A stretch of DNA of 36,650 nt from Burkholderiales bacterium (GCA_025350145.1 JANXYH010000146.1:1-36650); one strand, 5' to 3'; counted from the first letter of the stretch, positions 28,057 to 36,650 are shown. The notes: a model not told the origin generated them from the sequence alone. Numbers and translations are program-made.

Positions 28057-29448
28057 TCATCCCCTCGCCAGTTGAGTGACCCACGAGGACTGTCCGCATT
28101 GCTGGAGAAACGCGTTCCATTCGGATCGGTGCTGCTTTAGTAGCGCGAACATGTCGTCCTTGACCTCTTGAATTGAGCGTGCCTGATAGCGTGCCAACCC
28201 ATCAATTTCCGCCCAAACGCGCGCAGCTGCCGGCGTATCTGCCAAGTCTGCAAGGCGCTGCATGCTTCTGGCGCTGTTGAGTGCAACATCGCGGTAAGCC
28301 GCAATTTCTCGTGGCAAGTCGCCATCGCCGAAAGTACCGTCGATGGTCGACGCCCTGAGGTCGGTAGCGCGGTAGCGAGTGCTGTCCGCCAGCCCGGCGG
28401 CGTGCACCGAAAGTCGTCTAAGAAGGCAGTTGCCGCATACGCCACAGTGAACTTTTCGGCCACCGTCGTGCGCGTGTCGAGAGTCGTAGGAGCAGGAGGG
28501 GTGAGCTAGCAACCATTCATTGCTGTTGGGCCGCACCTTTGCAAGGCGAGCGAGCACCTGGCCTTTCGTCAAGAAGAGACCGGGGTGTTCGAAGTTGACT
28601 TCGCGTCCGGTCAGTGCATGCACAAACCTCGCGAGCCGAGACGTGAAGCCAGGATGGCAGCTGCGGTGCGGCGCTTCGTTGCCCAGGGGTACCAATGACC
28701 CGCCGAGGCTACCCTGGCCGTTCTCCGGCACCAAGACGCGGCTCGTGTCGGACATGGCTGCACCGTAGGCAGCCATCATGTCGTAAATGAATGGGCGAGT
28801 CCGAAAGCTCGGTTCGGCATGATGGGGCTCATCGACCTGCGAGGAGACCGGAACGGCCCGAGCGCGACCTCCTCGCCCAAGCGATCGCCAGCTTGCAGAC
28901 CGCCGATTCGCATTGATGTTTACATGAACAATCTCCAGCTTCTCGCGCCGACTGGCAGTCAAGAGTTCGCTTTGCGCGTACGAGTCGAGGCCGTGACTGA
29001 AAGGTACAAAGACTCTGGGTACATCAGGTGACGAGACAAGATGGACTTGGCCTGCGGGCGCTGGGTTGCGCCTTCGTTTGACGAATCGAAACGACCATTG
29101 ATCGCCCGTCAAGTACTGCAGGCAATCCTCCAAGCTGTTGGTGACCGTTTGCGTTCGCCAAGTGCTCAATTCGTAGACCGGTAGCTCGATCTCAAGGGTA
29201 CGTTCCCACGCGCGACTGTGGTGCCGAACGAATCCTCGGTCGGCAAGCCGGACCGCGCCCAAGAGAGACGCGATGTCATGGGAAATGCCGGTCGGTGCGC
29301 TGAAGCAATACTCGTGGAGATGCTTGGTTTCGAAGGAAGTGCGGGCGTCAAGTCTTCGAACAAGGTTTCCGGGCTCCGAGCAAGGCTCGCTGCTCTCCGA
29401 CAGGACCAAGGTGCCGGCCACAACGAGTCTTTCCGCTGCGGTCATCAC
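28057..29448 (-). CDS. QueC-like PP-loop protein with degenerate loop
   Basis: A 463-aa protein. Residues 145-350 resemble 7-cyano-7-deazaguanine synthase QueC: a PP-loop SHGLDS at 151-156 (canonical SGGxDS, here with His for the first Gly) and four zinc cysteines, Cys319, 335, 338 and 341 (HCGVCGNC). It has an extra N-terminal domain of about 140 residues with LEDCLQYLTGDQWSF before the loop, as in QueC-like proteins of antiphage systems (QatC of Qat, the QueC-like protein of type IV CBASS); housekeeping QueC is about 230 aa. The start is GTG 29448 or ATG 29445, overlapping the upstream stop by 4 or 1 nt. No other deazaguanine genes are nearby. Likely a defence-related nucleobase enzyme. Confidence 0.82.
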   Translation of the reverse strand: MMTAAERLVVAGTLVLSESSEPCSEPGNLVRRLDARTSFETKHLHEYCFSAPTGISHDIASLLGAVRLADRGFVRHHSRAWERTLEIELPVYELSTWRTQTVTNSLEDCLQYLTGDQWSFRFVKRRRNPAPAGQVHLVSSPDVPRVFVPFSHGLDSYAQSELLTASRREKLEIVHVNINANRRSASWRSLGRGGRARAVPVSSQVDEPHHAEPSFRTRPFIYDMMAAYGAAMSDTSRVLVPENGQGSLGGSLVPLGNEAPHRSCHPGFTSRLARFVHALTGREVNFEHPGLFLTKGQVLARLAKVRPNSNEWLLAHPSCSYDSRHAHDGGRKVHCGVCGNCLLRRLSVHAAGLADSTRYRATDLRASTIDGTFGDGDLPREIAAYRDVALNSARSMQRLADLADTPAAARVWAEIDGLARYQARSIQEVKDDMFALLKQHRSEWNAFLQQCGQSSWVTQLARG

Positions 29449-29999
29449 AGTGATACCGACAATGGAAGATCGAGTGCGGCGTCAACCGAGAGTTTGACCT
29501 TTCGCCCGCGTCGCGGTGGGTCGCGGAGGAGGTCGCAACTTGGTAGCTCGCCGTGCAATCGGCGTCGTACCAGGGCCGACTGGTGCGCATCGAACTGGCT
29601 GGCCACGCGCGACGACACCAGCTCTACGCAGTCCTCTCCGAAGACGCGCAACGCCGTTCCGACCACAAGATTCCTGAAATCGGATGGCACGCGATCTTCC
29701 CGCGCCAGGAGCCCCAAAGCGATTTCGCACGTAGAGCGCTCCCGGGGGTTGGGGCAGGTCGCCATCAGCGACTTCAACTCTTCTCGCACTTTGTCTTGGG
29801 CGAAGAAATCGCAGCTACCCAAATCCAGCGCTCGCTCGAAAGCTTCGCCCCAAGGCGACATGAGCCAGCCAGCATCCCTGCGAATCGCCAGCGTGAGAGC
29901 GTCTCGGAGGTCTTGCTGGCTCGCGCCGGCACACGCTAGTCGCAGCACTTTTGCCCATTGGGTACGAGGTGGAACCGACTTGTGCAGGTCATCGCGCAT
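29445..29999 (-). CDS. Unknown 184-aa protein, first gene of the QueC-like operon
   Basis: A 184-aa protein with no recognised domain. It looks helical in the middle (LRDALTLAIRRDAGW, FERALDLGSCDFFAQ) with a basic tail (RDPPRRGRKVKLS). I place the start at ATG 29999, because a perfect AGGAGG (30012-30007) lies 7 nt before it; the longer reading from ATG 30023 would translate through that ribosome site. A promoter with -35 TTGACA and three palindromic operators lies directly upstream. Its stop overlaps the QueC-like start, so the two proteins are made together and the small one may be the partner or substrate of the QueC-like enzyme. Confidence 0.75.
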   Translation of the reverse strand: MRDDLHKSVPPRTQWAKVLRLACAGASQQDLRDALTLAIRRDAGWLMSPWGEAFERALDLGSCDFFAQDKVREELKSLMATCPNPRERSTCEIALGLLAREDRVPSDFRNLVVGTALRVFGEDCVELVSSRVASQFDAHQSALVRRRLHGELPSCDLLRDPPRRGRKVKLSVDAALDLPLSVSL

Positions 30000-30011
30000 T
30001 TGGAAGCCTCC

Positions 30012-30086
30012 TGACGATGTCATGGATATTGCATCAAATCATGTGACATTGTCAACTCCTTGATTTCATCGTGTCTGACAATGTCG
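30012..30086. promoter_or_regulatory. Three 11-bp palindromic operators at 32-bp spacing
   Basis: TGACGATGTCA (30012-30022), TGACATTGTCA (30044-30054, perfect) and TGACAATGTCG (30076-30086) recur every 32 bp, about three helical turns, so bound dimers would face the same side. The first covers the predicted transcription start of the QueC-like operon, the second its -35, and the third lies toward the divergent MNT gene. This layout fits cooperative autorepression. Confidence 0.8.
30028..30055 (-). promoter_or_regulatory. Promoter of the QueC-like operon
   Basis: On the minus strand, -35 TTGACA (30055-30050) and -10 TGCAAT (30033-30028) are separated by 16 bp. Transcription would start near 30021, giving a leader of about 22 nt with AGGAGG before ATG 29999. 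The -35 overlaps the central palindrome. Confidence 0.65.
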
Positions 30087-30169
30087 TTCCGGTTGCGCCT
30101 GCGGCCACGTTCTTTGGTCATCTGACAGGCCGCAAATCGCTGCAACTAAAGCGACAATCGACGCCGAAT

Positions 30170-30772
30170 ATGCATCAATCCTTGCCCTCCCTGCTGTTCC
30201 CTGAGTACCGGCGCCGCGTGCTCGGGCTCCTGCTGCTTCGGCCCGATGAGGCCCTGCATGGGCGTGAAATCGCGCGTCGGACAGGCTTGGCCGCAGGCAC
30301 CATCACTCGCGAGCTGACGAGGCTCGCGGAAGTCGGCTTGCTCAAACGCGAGAAGCGCGGAAACCAGCAGCTGTACAGCGCCGACACTGGCGGGCCAATC
30401 TTCGCGGAACTGGCCAGCATCCTGCGCAAGACCTCCGGCATGGCCGACGTGCTCGTTCAAGCGCTCGCGCCGGCAGCTCCTAAACTTCGTCTTGCATTCG
30501 TATTCGGCTCGGTCGCACAGGGACGCGAAACCGCTGGCAGCGACATCGACCTCATGCTGATTGGCGACATCAGCTTCCGAGAGGTTGTGGAGCTTCTCTT
30601 TCCCGTTCAAGCGACCCTTGGTCGCGAGCTGAATCCGAAGGTGTACTCGGCCATCGAGTTTTCTTCAAAGGCGTCGGTGGAGCCGTTTCTCGCCGACGTG
30701 CTGGCCAAGCCAAAAATATTCTTGATCGGGAACGCCCATGACCTTGAAGAACTTGCTGGGCATCAGCCTTGA
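30170..30772 (+). CDS. Winged-helix / MNT-type nucleotidyltransferase
   Basis: About 200 aa from ATG 30170. Residues 10-70 are a winged helix (GREIARRTGLAAGTITRELT, then a wing QQLYSA). Residues 107-135 are a minimal nucleotidyltransferase with GS (113-114) and DxD (Asp125, Asp127) in FGSVAQGRETAGSDIDLML. MNT proteins of MntA/HepT type neutralise a HEPN RNase by adding AMP. A GTG at 30071 would extend it by 33 residues, but that start lies on the third operator and the extension looks unlike the family. It overlaps the start of a HEPN-like remnant by 35 nt. Divergent from the QueC-like operon. Confidence 0.85.
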   Translation: MHQSLPSLLFPEYRRRVLGLLLLRPDEALHGREIARRTGLAAGTITRELTRLAEVGLLKREKRGNQQLYSADTGGPIFAELASILRKTSGMADVLVQALAPAAPKLRLAFVFGSVAQGRETAGSDIDLMLIGDISFREVVELLFPVQATLGRELNPKVYSAIEFSSKASVEPFLADVLAKPKIFLIGNAHDLEELAGHQP

Positions 30773-30881
30773 TGCCGTTGTGCGACAGCGAAATCAGTCA
30801 ACTCAGGTCACTTGTAGTCGACTGAAAAGACTAGCAAATTCAATAGCTTACGATTCCTCGCCAGTCCACCGCAGGCACTGA
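30738..30881 (+). pseudogene. Truncated HEPN-like partner of the MNT gene
   Basis: ATG 30738 opens a 47-codon frame (MTLKNLLGISLDAVVRQRNQ...) overlapping the MNT gene by 35 nt, the usual arrangement for its partner. The opening resembles the start of the roughly 140-aa HEPN-like proteins found after this MNT type. The frame stops at 30881, 5 bp before the right attachment repeat, so most of the protein is missing. The family call rests on memory of the N-terminus and on gene order. Confidence 0.5.
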
Positions 30882-30886
30882 TTTTT

Positions 30887-30936
30887 GACTCTTAATCCGT
30901 TGGTCGGGAGTTCGAATCTCCCAGGGCCTACCAAAA
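30887..30936 (+). repeat. Right attachment-site repeat
   Basis: A 50-bp perfect copy of 25899-25948, the 3' part of tRNA-Lys(CUU) from the anticodon arm to CCA plus AAA. There is no 5' half of a tRNA before it, so it is not a functional tRNA gene. It marks the right end of the island. Confidence 0.92.
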
Positions 30937-31199
30937 CTTCCCGTCAGAGGCCTGAGCTGCCGGCAGGGGCTGTGGCCCGGCAATCGTCTTTTGGCGCCGA
31001 TTTGCGCTGTCGCTGTCCAGTCGCCTTCAGGCCGCCCGCTGAAACCTGACACAGGCCATCCTGCGGGCTCGGGCGATGGCGTAACGGCCGAGCCGGTGCT
31101 GCCGCGCATAGACCACCAGTGGCCCGTGGCCAGCGGCTGGTCCGGGGCGGCCTTGATCGGCATTACCGGCAGGCTGGGCCGGGCCTTGGCTGGGGACGA
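30937..31199. other. Intergenic region right of the island
   Basis: No gene recognised. A hairpin (GCCGG at 30959 with CCGGC at 30977) followed by AATCGTCTTTT may be the original terminator of the tRNA-Lys unit, now separated from it by the island. High GC returns here, marking the island edge. Confidence 0.4.
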
Positions 31200-31226
31200 G
31201 TTGGCCATGCTATGGTCTTGGCCAAC
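31200..31226. promoter_or_regulatory. Palindromic operator over an extended -10
   Basis: GTTGGCCA (31200-31207) and TGGCCAAC (31219-31226) form a perfect 8-bp inverted repeat around 11 bp. The spacer contains TGCTATGGT, an extended -10 (TG at 31208, TATGGT at 31211). A repressor bound here would block the acyl-CoA operon that begins 18 bp downstream. No regulator gene lies in the window. Confidence 0.65.
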
Positions 31227-31243
31227 AGCGCCATACCACCCCC

Positions 31244-32020
31244 ATGTCGACCACCTCAACCCTCTACGAACTGCGCCAGGGCGCCGCCTGGATCACCCTC
31301 AACCGGCCCGACAACCGCAACGCCCTGTCGGCGGTGCTGGTCAATGAACTGGTCGCCCATGTCGACGTCGCCTGCGCCGATCCGGCGGTGCGCTGCATCG
31401 TCATCACCGGCGCCGGCAGTGCGTTTTGCGCCGGCGCCGATTTGAAGAATCCACCCGGCTCGGTAGGCGCCGACGGCCGGCCGGCGGCGTCGATGGCGGA
31501 CTTGTTCCAGCGCCTGCAAGGCGCCGCGAAACCGGTGCTGGCCGCCGTCAACGGTGCGGCCTTTGCGGGCGGCCTGGGGCTGATAGGCGCGGCCGACATC
31601 GTGGTCGTGGCCGACGACGCCAGCTTGAGTTTCTCGGAGGTCAGGATAGGCGTGATCCCGGCCATCATCTCGGTGGTCTGCCTGCCCAAGCTGGGGGTCC
31701 ACCACGGCATGAAGCTGTTCCTGACCGGCGAGCGCTTCTCCGCCGCCCGTGCGGTCGAGGTCGGGCTGGCGCACCGCGCCGTGCCGCTGGCGCAGTTGCA
31801 GGCGGCGGTGCAGGAGGAGGTCGACGCGATCTGCCTGGGCGGGCCGATGGCGGTGGCCGAGATCAAGAAGCTGGTCTACCGCATCCAGGCCCTGCCGCGT
31901 GAGCAGGCCTTCACCGAGGCGGCGCAATGGAGCCTGCGCATGTTCCGCTCGGACGAGGCCGCTGAGGGCATGGCCGCGTTCCGCGAGAAGCGGCCGCCGT
32001 CCTGGGTTGGCAAGGCCTGA
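31244..32020 (+). CDS. Enoyl-CoA hydratase/isomerase family protein
   Basis: A 258-aa crotonase-fold protein. The oxyanion-hole segments are GAGSAFCAGADLKN (about 53-66) and AAVNGAAFAGGLGLIGAADIV (about 99-119). The first catalytic Glu position of classical hydratases (GxxE) reads GGLG here, while SFSEVRIGVIPA keeps the second; the enzyme could be an isomerase or a hydratase with other chemistry. It heads an operon with two acyl-CoA dehydrogenases and a FadH-like reductase, each 0-80 nt apart. Cytoplasmic. Substrate unknown. Confidence 0.88.
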   Translation: MSTTSTLYELRQGAAWITLNRPDNRNALSAVLVNELVAHVDVACADPAVRCIVITGAGSAFCAGADLKNPPGSVGADGRPAASMADLFQRLQGAAKPVLAAVNGAAFAGGLGLIGAADIVVVADDASLSFSEVRIGVIPAIISVVCLPKLGVHHGMKLFLTGERFSAARAVEVGLAHRAVPLAQLQAAVQEEVDAICLGGPMAVAEIKKLVYRIQALPREQAFTEAAQWSLRMFRSDEAAEGMAAFREKRPPSWVGKA

Positions 32021-33244
32021 ATGTCGGCCCAGCACTTGCCACCGGCGCAGCCCGTGAACGGGCTCGATGAATTTCGCCGCGAGGTCGCCGATTGGCTGAC
32101 GGCGCAGCGGCCGGCAGAACCCGACTTTCTGCTGCCCGAATCATTCATGGAAGTCGGCAGCGACGCCCAGTTCAACTACCTGCGCGACTGGCAGCGCCAG
32201 ATATATGCCGCCGGCTACCTCGGCATGGCCTGGCCACGGGCCTATGGCGGTGGCGGCCGGGCGCCGGTCTACCAAGATATTGCCAACGCCGAGATGGCGC
32301 GCCTGAAGGTGCCGTTCGTGCCCAACACGATTGGCCTGAGCTGGGCCGGGCCGCTGATTCTGGCGATCGGCAACGAGGCGCAGAAGCAGCGCTATATACC
32401 CGGCATCCTGAGCGGCGACGATATCTGGTGCCAGGGTTTCTCCGAGCCCGACCAGGGCTCGGATCTGGCCAATGCCCAAACCCGGGCGGTGCGCGACGGC
32501 GACGAATATGTGATCAACGGCGCCAAGATCTGGACCAGCCTTGGCAGTTATGCCAAATACATGATCCTGCTGGCCCGCACCAATCCCCTGGAAAAGCGTT
32601 ATGCCGGGCTGTCGTATTTTCTGATCCCGATGCAGGCCGCCGGCATCAGCACCCGGCCGATCCGCAAACTCACCGGCGAATACGGTTTCACCCAGACCTT
32701 CTTCGACAACGCCCGGGTGCCGGCCGATTGCCTGATCGGGCGCGAGGGCGAAGGCTGGCAGATCGCGATGCAGACGCTGACCTTCGAGCGCGGCGTCAGC
32801 GGCGGCCAGGCCGGCGGCATCAACCGCATGCAACTGGGCATTGACGACGTGGTCGAGTTGGCCAGGCGCTCGCGCCGCGATGGCCGGCCGGCCCTGCAAG
32901 ACCCCGGCGTGCGCGAGCAACTGGTGCGGCTGCAGATCGAGGCCCAGGGCGACCGGCTCTGCGCCGCCCGCAGCGCCATCCCGGCGCTGTGCAGCGAGCG
33001 GCCGATGGCGCTGGGCCTGTCGTCGAAATTGCGCGTCACCGAGCATGCGCGGCGGCTGATGCATTTCGCGGTCTCTTTGCAGGGCGCCAACGCCGCCCGC
33101 TGGGTCGGCGACGCGGCGGCGGTGGACGGCGGCAAATGGCAGCGCGGCTACTTCAACAGCTTCTCGGCCACGATAGGCGGCGGGCCGAGTCAGATCCAGG
33201 CCAACATCGTCGGCGAGCGGGTGCTCGGCCTGCCCAAGGATTGA
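32021..33244 (+). CDS. Acyl-CoA dehydrogenase, first of a pair
   Basis: A 407-aa FAD enzyme starting immediately after the hydratase stop. Family segments: GFSEPDQGSDLANAQTRA (about 139-156), INGAKIWTSLGSYA (FAD-contacting W-T-S), LTFERGVSGGQ, and the C-terminal FSATIGGGPSQIQANIVGE that binds FAD. It oxidises an acyl-CoA to the 2-enoyl-CoA and hands electrons to ETF. It is the type that often pairs with a second, shorter dehydrogenase encoded next to it, as seen 2 nt downstream. Confidence 0.93.
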   Translation: MSAQHLPPAQPVNGLDEFRREVADWLTAQRPAEPDFLLPESFMEVGSDAQFNYLRDWQRQIYAAGYLGMAWPRAYGGGGRAPVYQDIANAEMARLKVPFVPNTIGLSWAGPLILAIGNEAQKQRYIPGILSGDDIWCQGFSEPDQGSDLANAQTRAVRDGDEYVINGAKIWTSLGSYAKYMILLARTNPLEKRYAGLSYFLIPMQAAGISTRPIRKLTGEYGFTQTFFDNARVPADCLIGREGEGWQIAMQTLTFERGVSGGQAGGINRMQLGIDDVVELARRSRRDGRPALQDPGVREQLVRLQIEAQGDRLCAARSAIPALCSERPMALGLSSKLRVTEHARRLMHFAVSLQGANAARWVGDAAAVDGGKWQRGYFNSFSATIGGGPSQIQANIVGERVLGLPKD

Positions 33245-33246
33245 GC

Positions 33247-34395
33247 ATGCTCGGCACCGAGATCCATTACAGCGACGAGCAGGCGATGCTGGCCGACAGC
33301 GCGCTGGCGTTCTGCCGCGAGCATTCGCCGACCCAGGCGGTGCGCCGGCAACTGCTGAGCGAGTCAGGGTTTGATGCCGAGCTCTGGTCCGCGATGGTCG
33401 CGCTGGGTTGGCTGGGCATGGCCATCCCCGAGGCCCTGGGTGGCAGCGGCCTGACGCTGGCCGAGGCGGCCGTGATCGCCGAGCCCATGGGCCGGCACTT
33501 GCTGGCCACGCCGTTCGCCAGCACCCAACTGGCGACGCAGGGCCTGTTGGCCGGTGCCAGCCAGGCCCAGCAGACCGTCTGGCTGCCGCGCATCTGCCAA
33601 GGCCTGGTGGCCAGCGTGGCGCTGTTCGAGGCCGATGGCGATTGGGACTTGACGGTGCTGGGCTGCCGCGCGCAGCGCTCGGCCGACGGCTGGGTGCTGC
33701 AGGGCCGCAAGACCCTGGTGGCCGATGCCGGGGTGGCGGCGTTGTTGCTGGTCTCGGTCGCGCTCGACGGTGCCCCGGCGATTGCGCTTGTTGCCACCGC
33801 CAACCTGCCGCCCGGGGCTCTGCAGCGCGAGACCGTGATCGACGAGACCCGGCGCAGCTTCGACCTGAAGCTGGACGGCCTGTGCCTGCCGGCCGAGGCC
33901 TTCATCCGTGGCGCCCCCGCAATCGCCGCCTTGAATGCGATCCGCAACGGCGCCTGGCTGCTGGCCTCGGCCGAGGCTGCGGGCGGGATTGCCGGCGTGC
34001 TTGACGTGGTGCTCGAGTACCTCAACACCCGCGTCGCCTTCGGCCGCAAGATCGGCAGTTACCAGGCCTTGAAGCACACCTGCGCCGACATCCTGATTGG
34101 CCTGGAGCGCTCGCGCTCGCATGTCGCCCATGCCGCCACCTTGATCGCCAGCGGCCGCGACGCCGAAGTCGCGCTGCGCATGGCCAAGGCCGAGTCGGGC
34201 GACAGCTTCTGTTTCGCCGGTGACCGGGCGGTGCAGTTCCACGGCGGCTTTGGCTTCACCTACGACTGTGACGCCCAGCTCTACCTGCGCCGCGCGCTCT
34301 GGCTGCAGGCCTGGTTCGGAGACGCCACCCACCAGCGCCAGCGCCTGGCCGACGCGCTCTGGCCACTGCCCCAGGCCGGCCTGGCCACGGCCTGA
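33247..34395 (+). CDS. Acyl-CoA dehydrogenase, second of a pair
   Basis: A 382-aa relative of the previous protein starting 2 nt after it. It keeps LGWLGMAIPEALGGSGL (about 56-72), RVAFGRKIGSYQALKH and QFHGGFGFTYDCDAQLYLRRA. The middle domain is less conserved: the FAD-contacting WxxS motif reads QGRKTLVADAGVA. This is the pattern of the non-catalytic or half-site partner in alpha2beta2 dehydrogenases of steroid side-chain breakdown, so the pair may form one heteromer; this is inference. Confidence 0.9.
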   Translation: MLGTEIHYSDEQAMLADSALAFCREHSPTQAVRRQLLSESGFDAELWSAMVALGWLGMAIPEALGGSGLTLAEAAVIAEPMGRHLLATPFASTQLATQGLLAGASQAQQTVWLPRICQGLVASVALFEADGDWDLTVLGCRAQRSADGWVLQGRKTLVADAGVAALLLVSVALDGAPAIALVATANLPPGALQRETVIDETRRSFDLKLDGLCLPAEAFIRGAPAIAALNAIRNGAWLLASAEAAGGIAGVLDVVLEYLNTRVAFGRKIGSYQALKHTCADILIGLERSRSHVAHAATLIASGRDAEVALRMAKAESGDSFCFAGDRAVQFHGGFGFTYDCDAQLYLRRALWLQAWFGDATHQRQRLADALWPLPQAGLATA

Positions 34396-34443
34396 GGTGG
34401 CAGCGTCGCCGAGGCGGCACCGCTGCGGCCGGGCTGCCACTAG

Positions 34444-36513
<2,070 letters not shown>

Positions 36514-36542
36514 GAGGCTGAGAGGCAATCCCATGCACCCGC

Positions 36543-36636
36543 GTAAGCCCCGAATTCAAGCCCAGCGCAAAGCGCAGACGGGTTGGTGGACCCATCGAGC
36601 ATTGCAACGCCGAGTGGGTTTGAATTCGGGGCTTAC
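36543..36636. repeat. 94-bp element with 22-bp inverted repeats
   Basis: 36543-36564 and 36615-36636 are inverted repeats over 22 bp with one mismatch, each containing GAATTC and ending in GTAAGCCCC / GGGGCTTAC. The 50-bp core has no ORF. There is no T-run, so it is not an ordinary terminator, and no flanking target duplication is obvious. It lies 30 bp after the FadH-like gene and may be a MITE or a repeated palindrome. Confidence 0.7.
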
Positions 36637-36650
36637 CCAAAGGGCCGGGG

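Larger units (their letters stand above)
25949..30936. mobile_element. Genomic island in tRNA-Lys(CUU), 5.0 kb
   Basis: The segment between the two 50-bp repeats has visibly lower GC than both flanks and holds only accessory functions: a group II intron fragment, a four-gene operon (unknown, QueC-like, XRE-ImmA/IrrE, PIN) and an MNT gene with a broken partner. No integrase, excisionase or transposase is encoded, so the element either lost its integrase or was moved by one supplied in trans. The right flank (from 30937) would be the original sequence downstream of the tRNA. Confidence 0.85.

Noticed and set aside
30000-30023. ATG at 30023 as start of the first operon gene, with a leaderless transcript
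   Set aside because: The frame from 30023 reads through a perfect AGGAGG placed 7 nt before ATG 29999, and the predicted transcription start lies near 30021. The shorter start explains the sequence better.
30071-30169. GTG 30071 as start of the MNT gene
   Set aside because: It lies on the third operator and the added 33 residues are unlike the winged-helix family; the alignment-like core begins after ATG 30170.
25949-30886. Qat or type IV CBASS system
   Set aside because: A QueC-like protein is present, but there is no KAP-type ATPase, TatD nuclease, CD-NTase or effector of those systems.
30887-30936. A third tRNA-Lys gene
   Set aside because: Only the 3' part is present; the sequence before it has no acceptor or D-arm.

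Overview
The window looks like chromosomal DNA of a high-GC betaproteobacterium, most likely Burkholderiales. The reasons are the gene content (tolB-pal-cpoB, a glgPBX-malQ / glgCA cluster, rubrerythrin next to a GlpC-like Fe-S protein and DUF3501), the GC-rich codon use and the tRNA forms. This is inference from family recognition; no search was run.

Layout. Positions 1-2321 are lower-GC accessory DNA: the tail of an unknown protein and a RelE-fold/UvrD-type helicase fusion, ending near a tRNA-Ala(CGC) gene whose 3' end faces it. Positions 2758-6294 are core-like: an alpha/beta hydrolase, then rubrerythrin, a two-cluster Fe-S protein and DUF3501, a likely peroxide-handling module. Positions 6305-17655 hold a full glycogen locus: glgP-glgB-glgX-malQ on the minus strand, divergent from glgC-glgA on the plus strand. 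Next come a MoaD/ThiS-like protein paired with an Asp-box propeller protein, a YchJ-type SEC-C protein, an HSL-family hydrolase, tolB-pal-cpoB without tolQRA, a YeeE/YedE thiosulfate-type transporter and tcdA, then tRNA-Lys(UUU) and tRNA-Lys(CUU).

The most interesting part is a 5-kb genomic island, 25949-30936, inserted in the tRNA-Lys(CUU) gene. The last 47 nt of the tRNA plus 3 nt (25899-25948) are repeated without a mismatch at 30887-30936. Inside are the tRNA terminator, a truncated group II intron, and a compact minus-strand operon of four genes: an unknown 184-aa protein, a QueC-like PP-loop protein with a degenerate loop, an XRE-ImmA/IrrE peptidase, and a PIN-domain protein. The operon is controlled by three 11-bp palindromes (TGACAWTGTCA type) spaced exactly 32 bp apart over its promoter. 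Divergently there is a winged-helix/MNT nucleotidyltransferase followed by a HEPN-like partner that is cut off just before the right repeat. The QueC-like/ImmA-IrrE/PIN combination does not match the known Qat or type IV CBASS layouts and is the best candidate for a new defence or toxin-antitoxin system.

Right of the island, 31244-36513 is an acyl-CoA degradation operon (enoyl-CoA hydratase, two acyl-CoA dehydrogenases, a FadH-type 2,4-dienoyl-CoA reductase) with a palindromic operator over an extended -10. The window ends in a 94-bp element with 22-bp inverted repeats.
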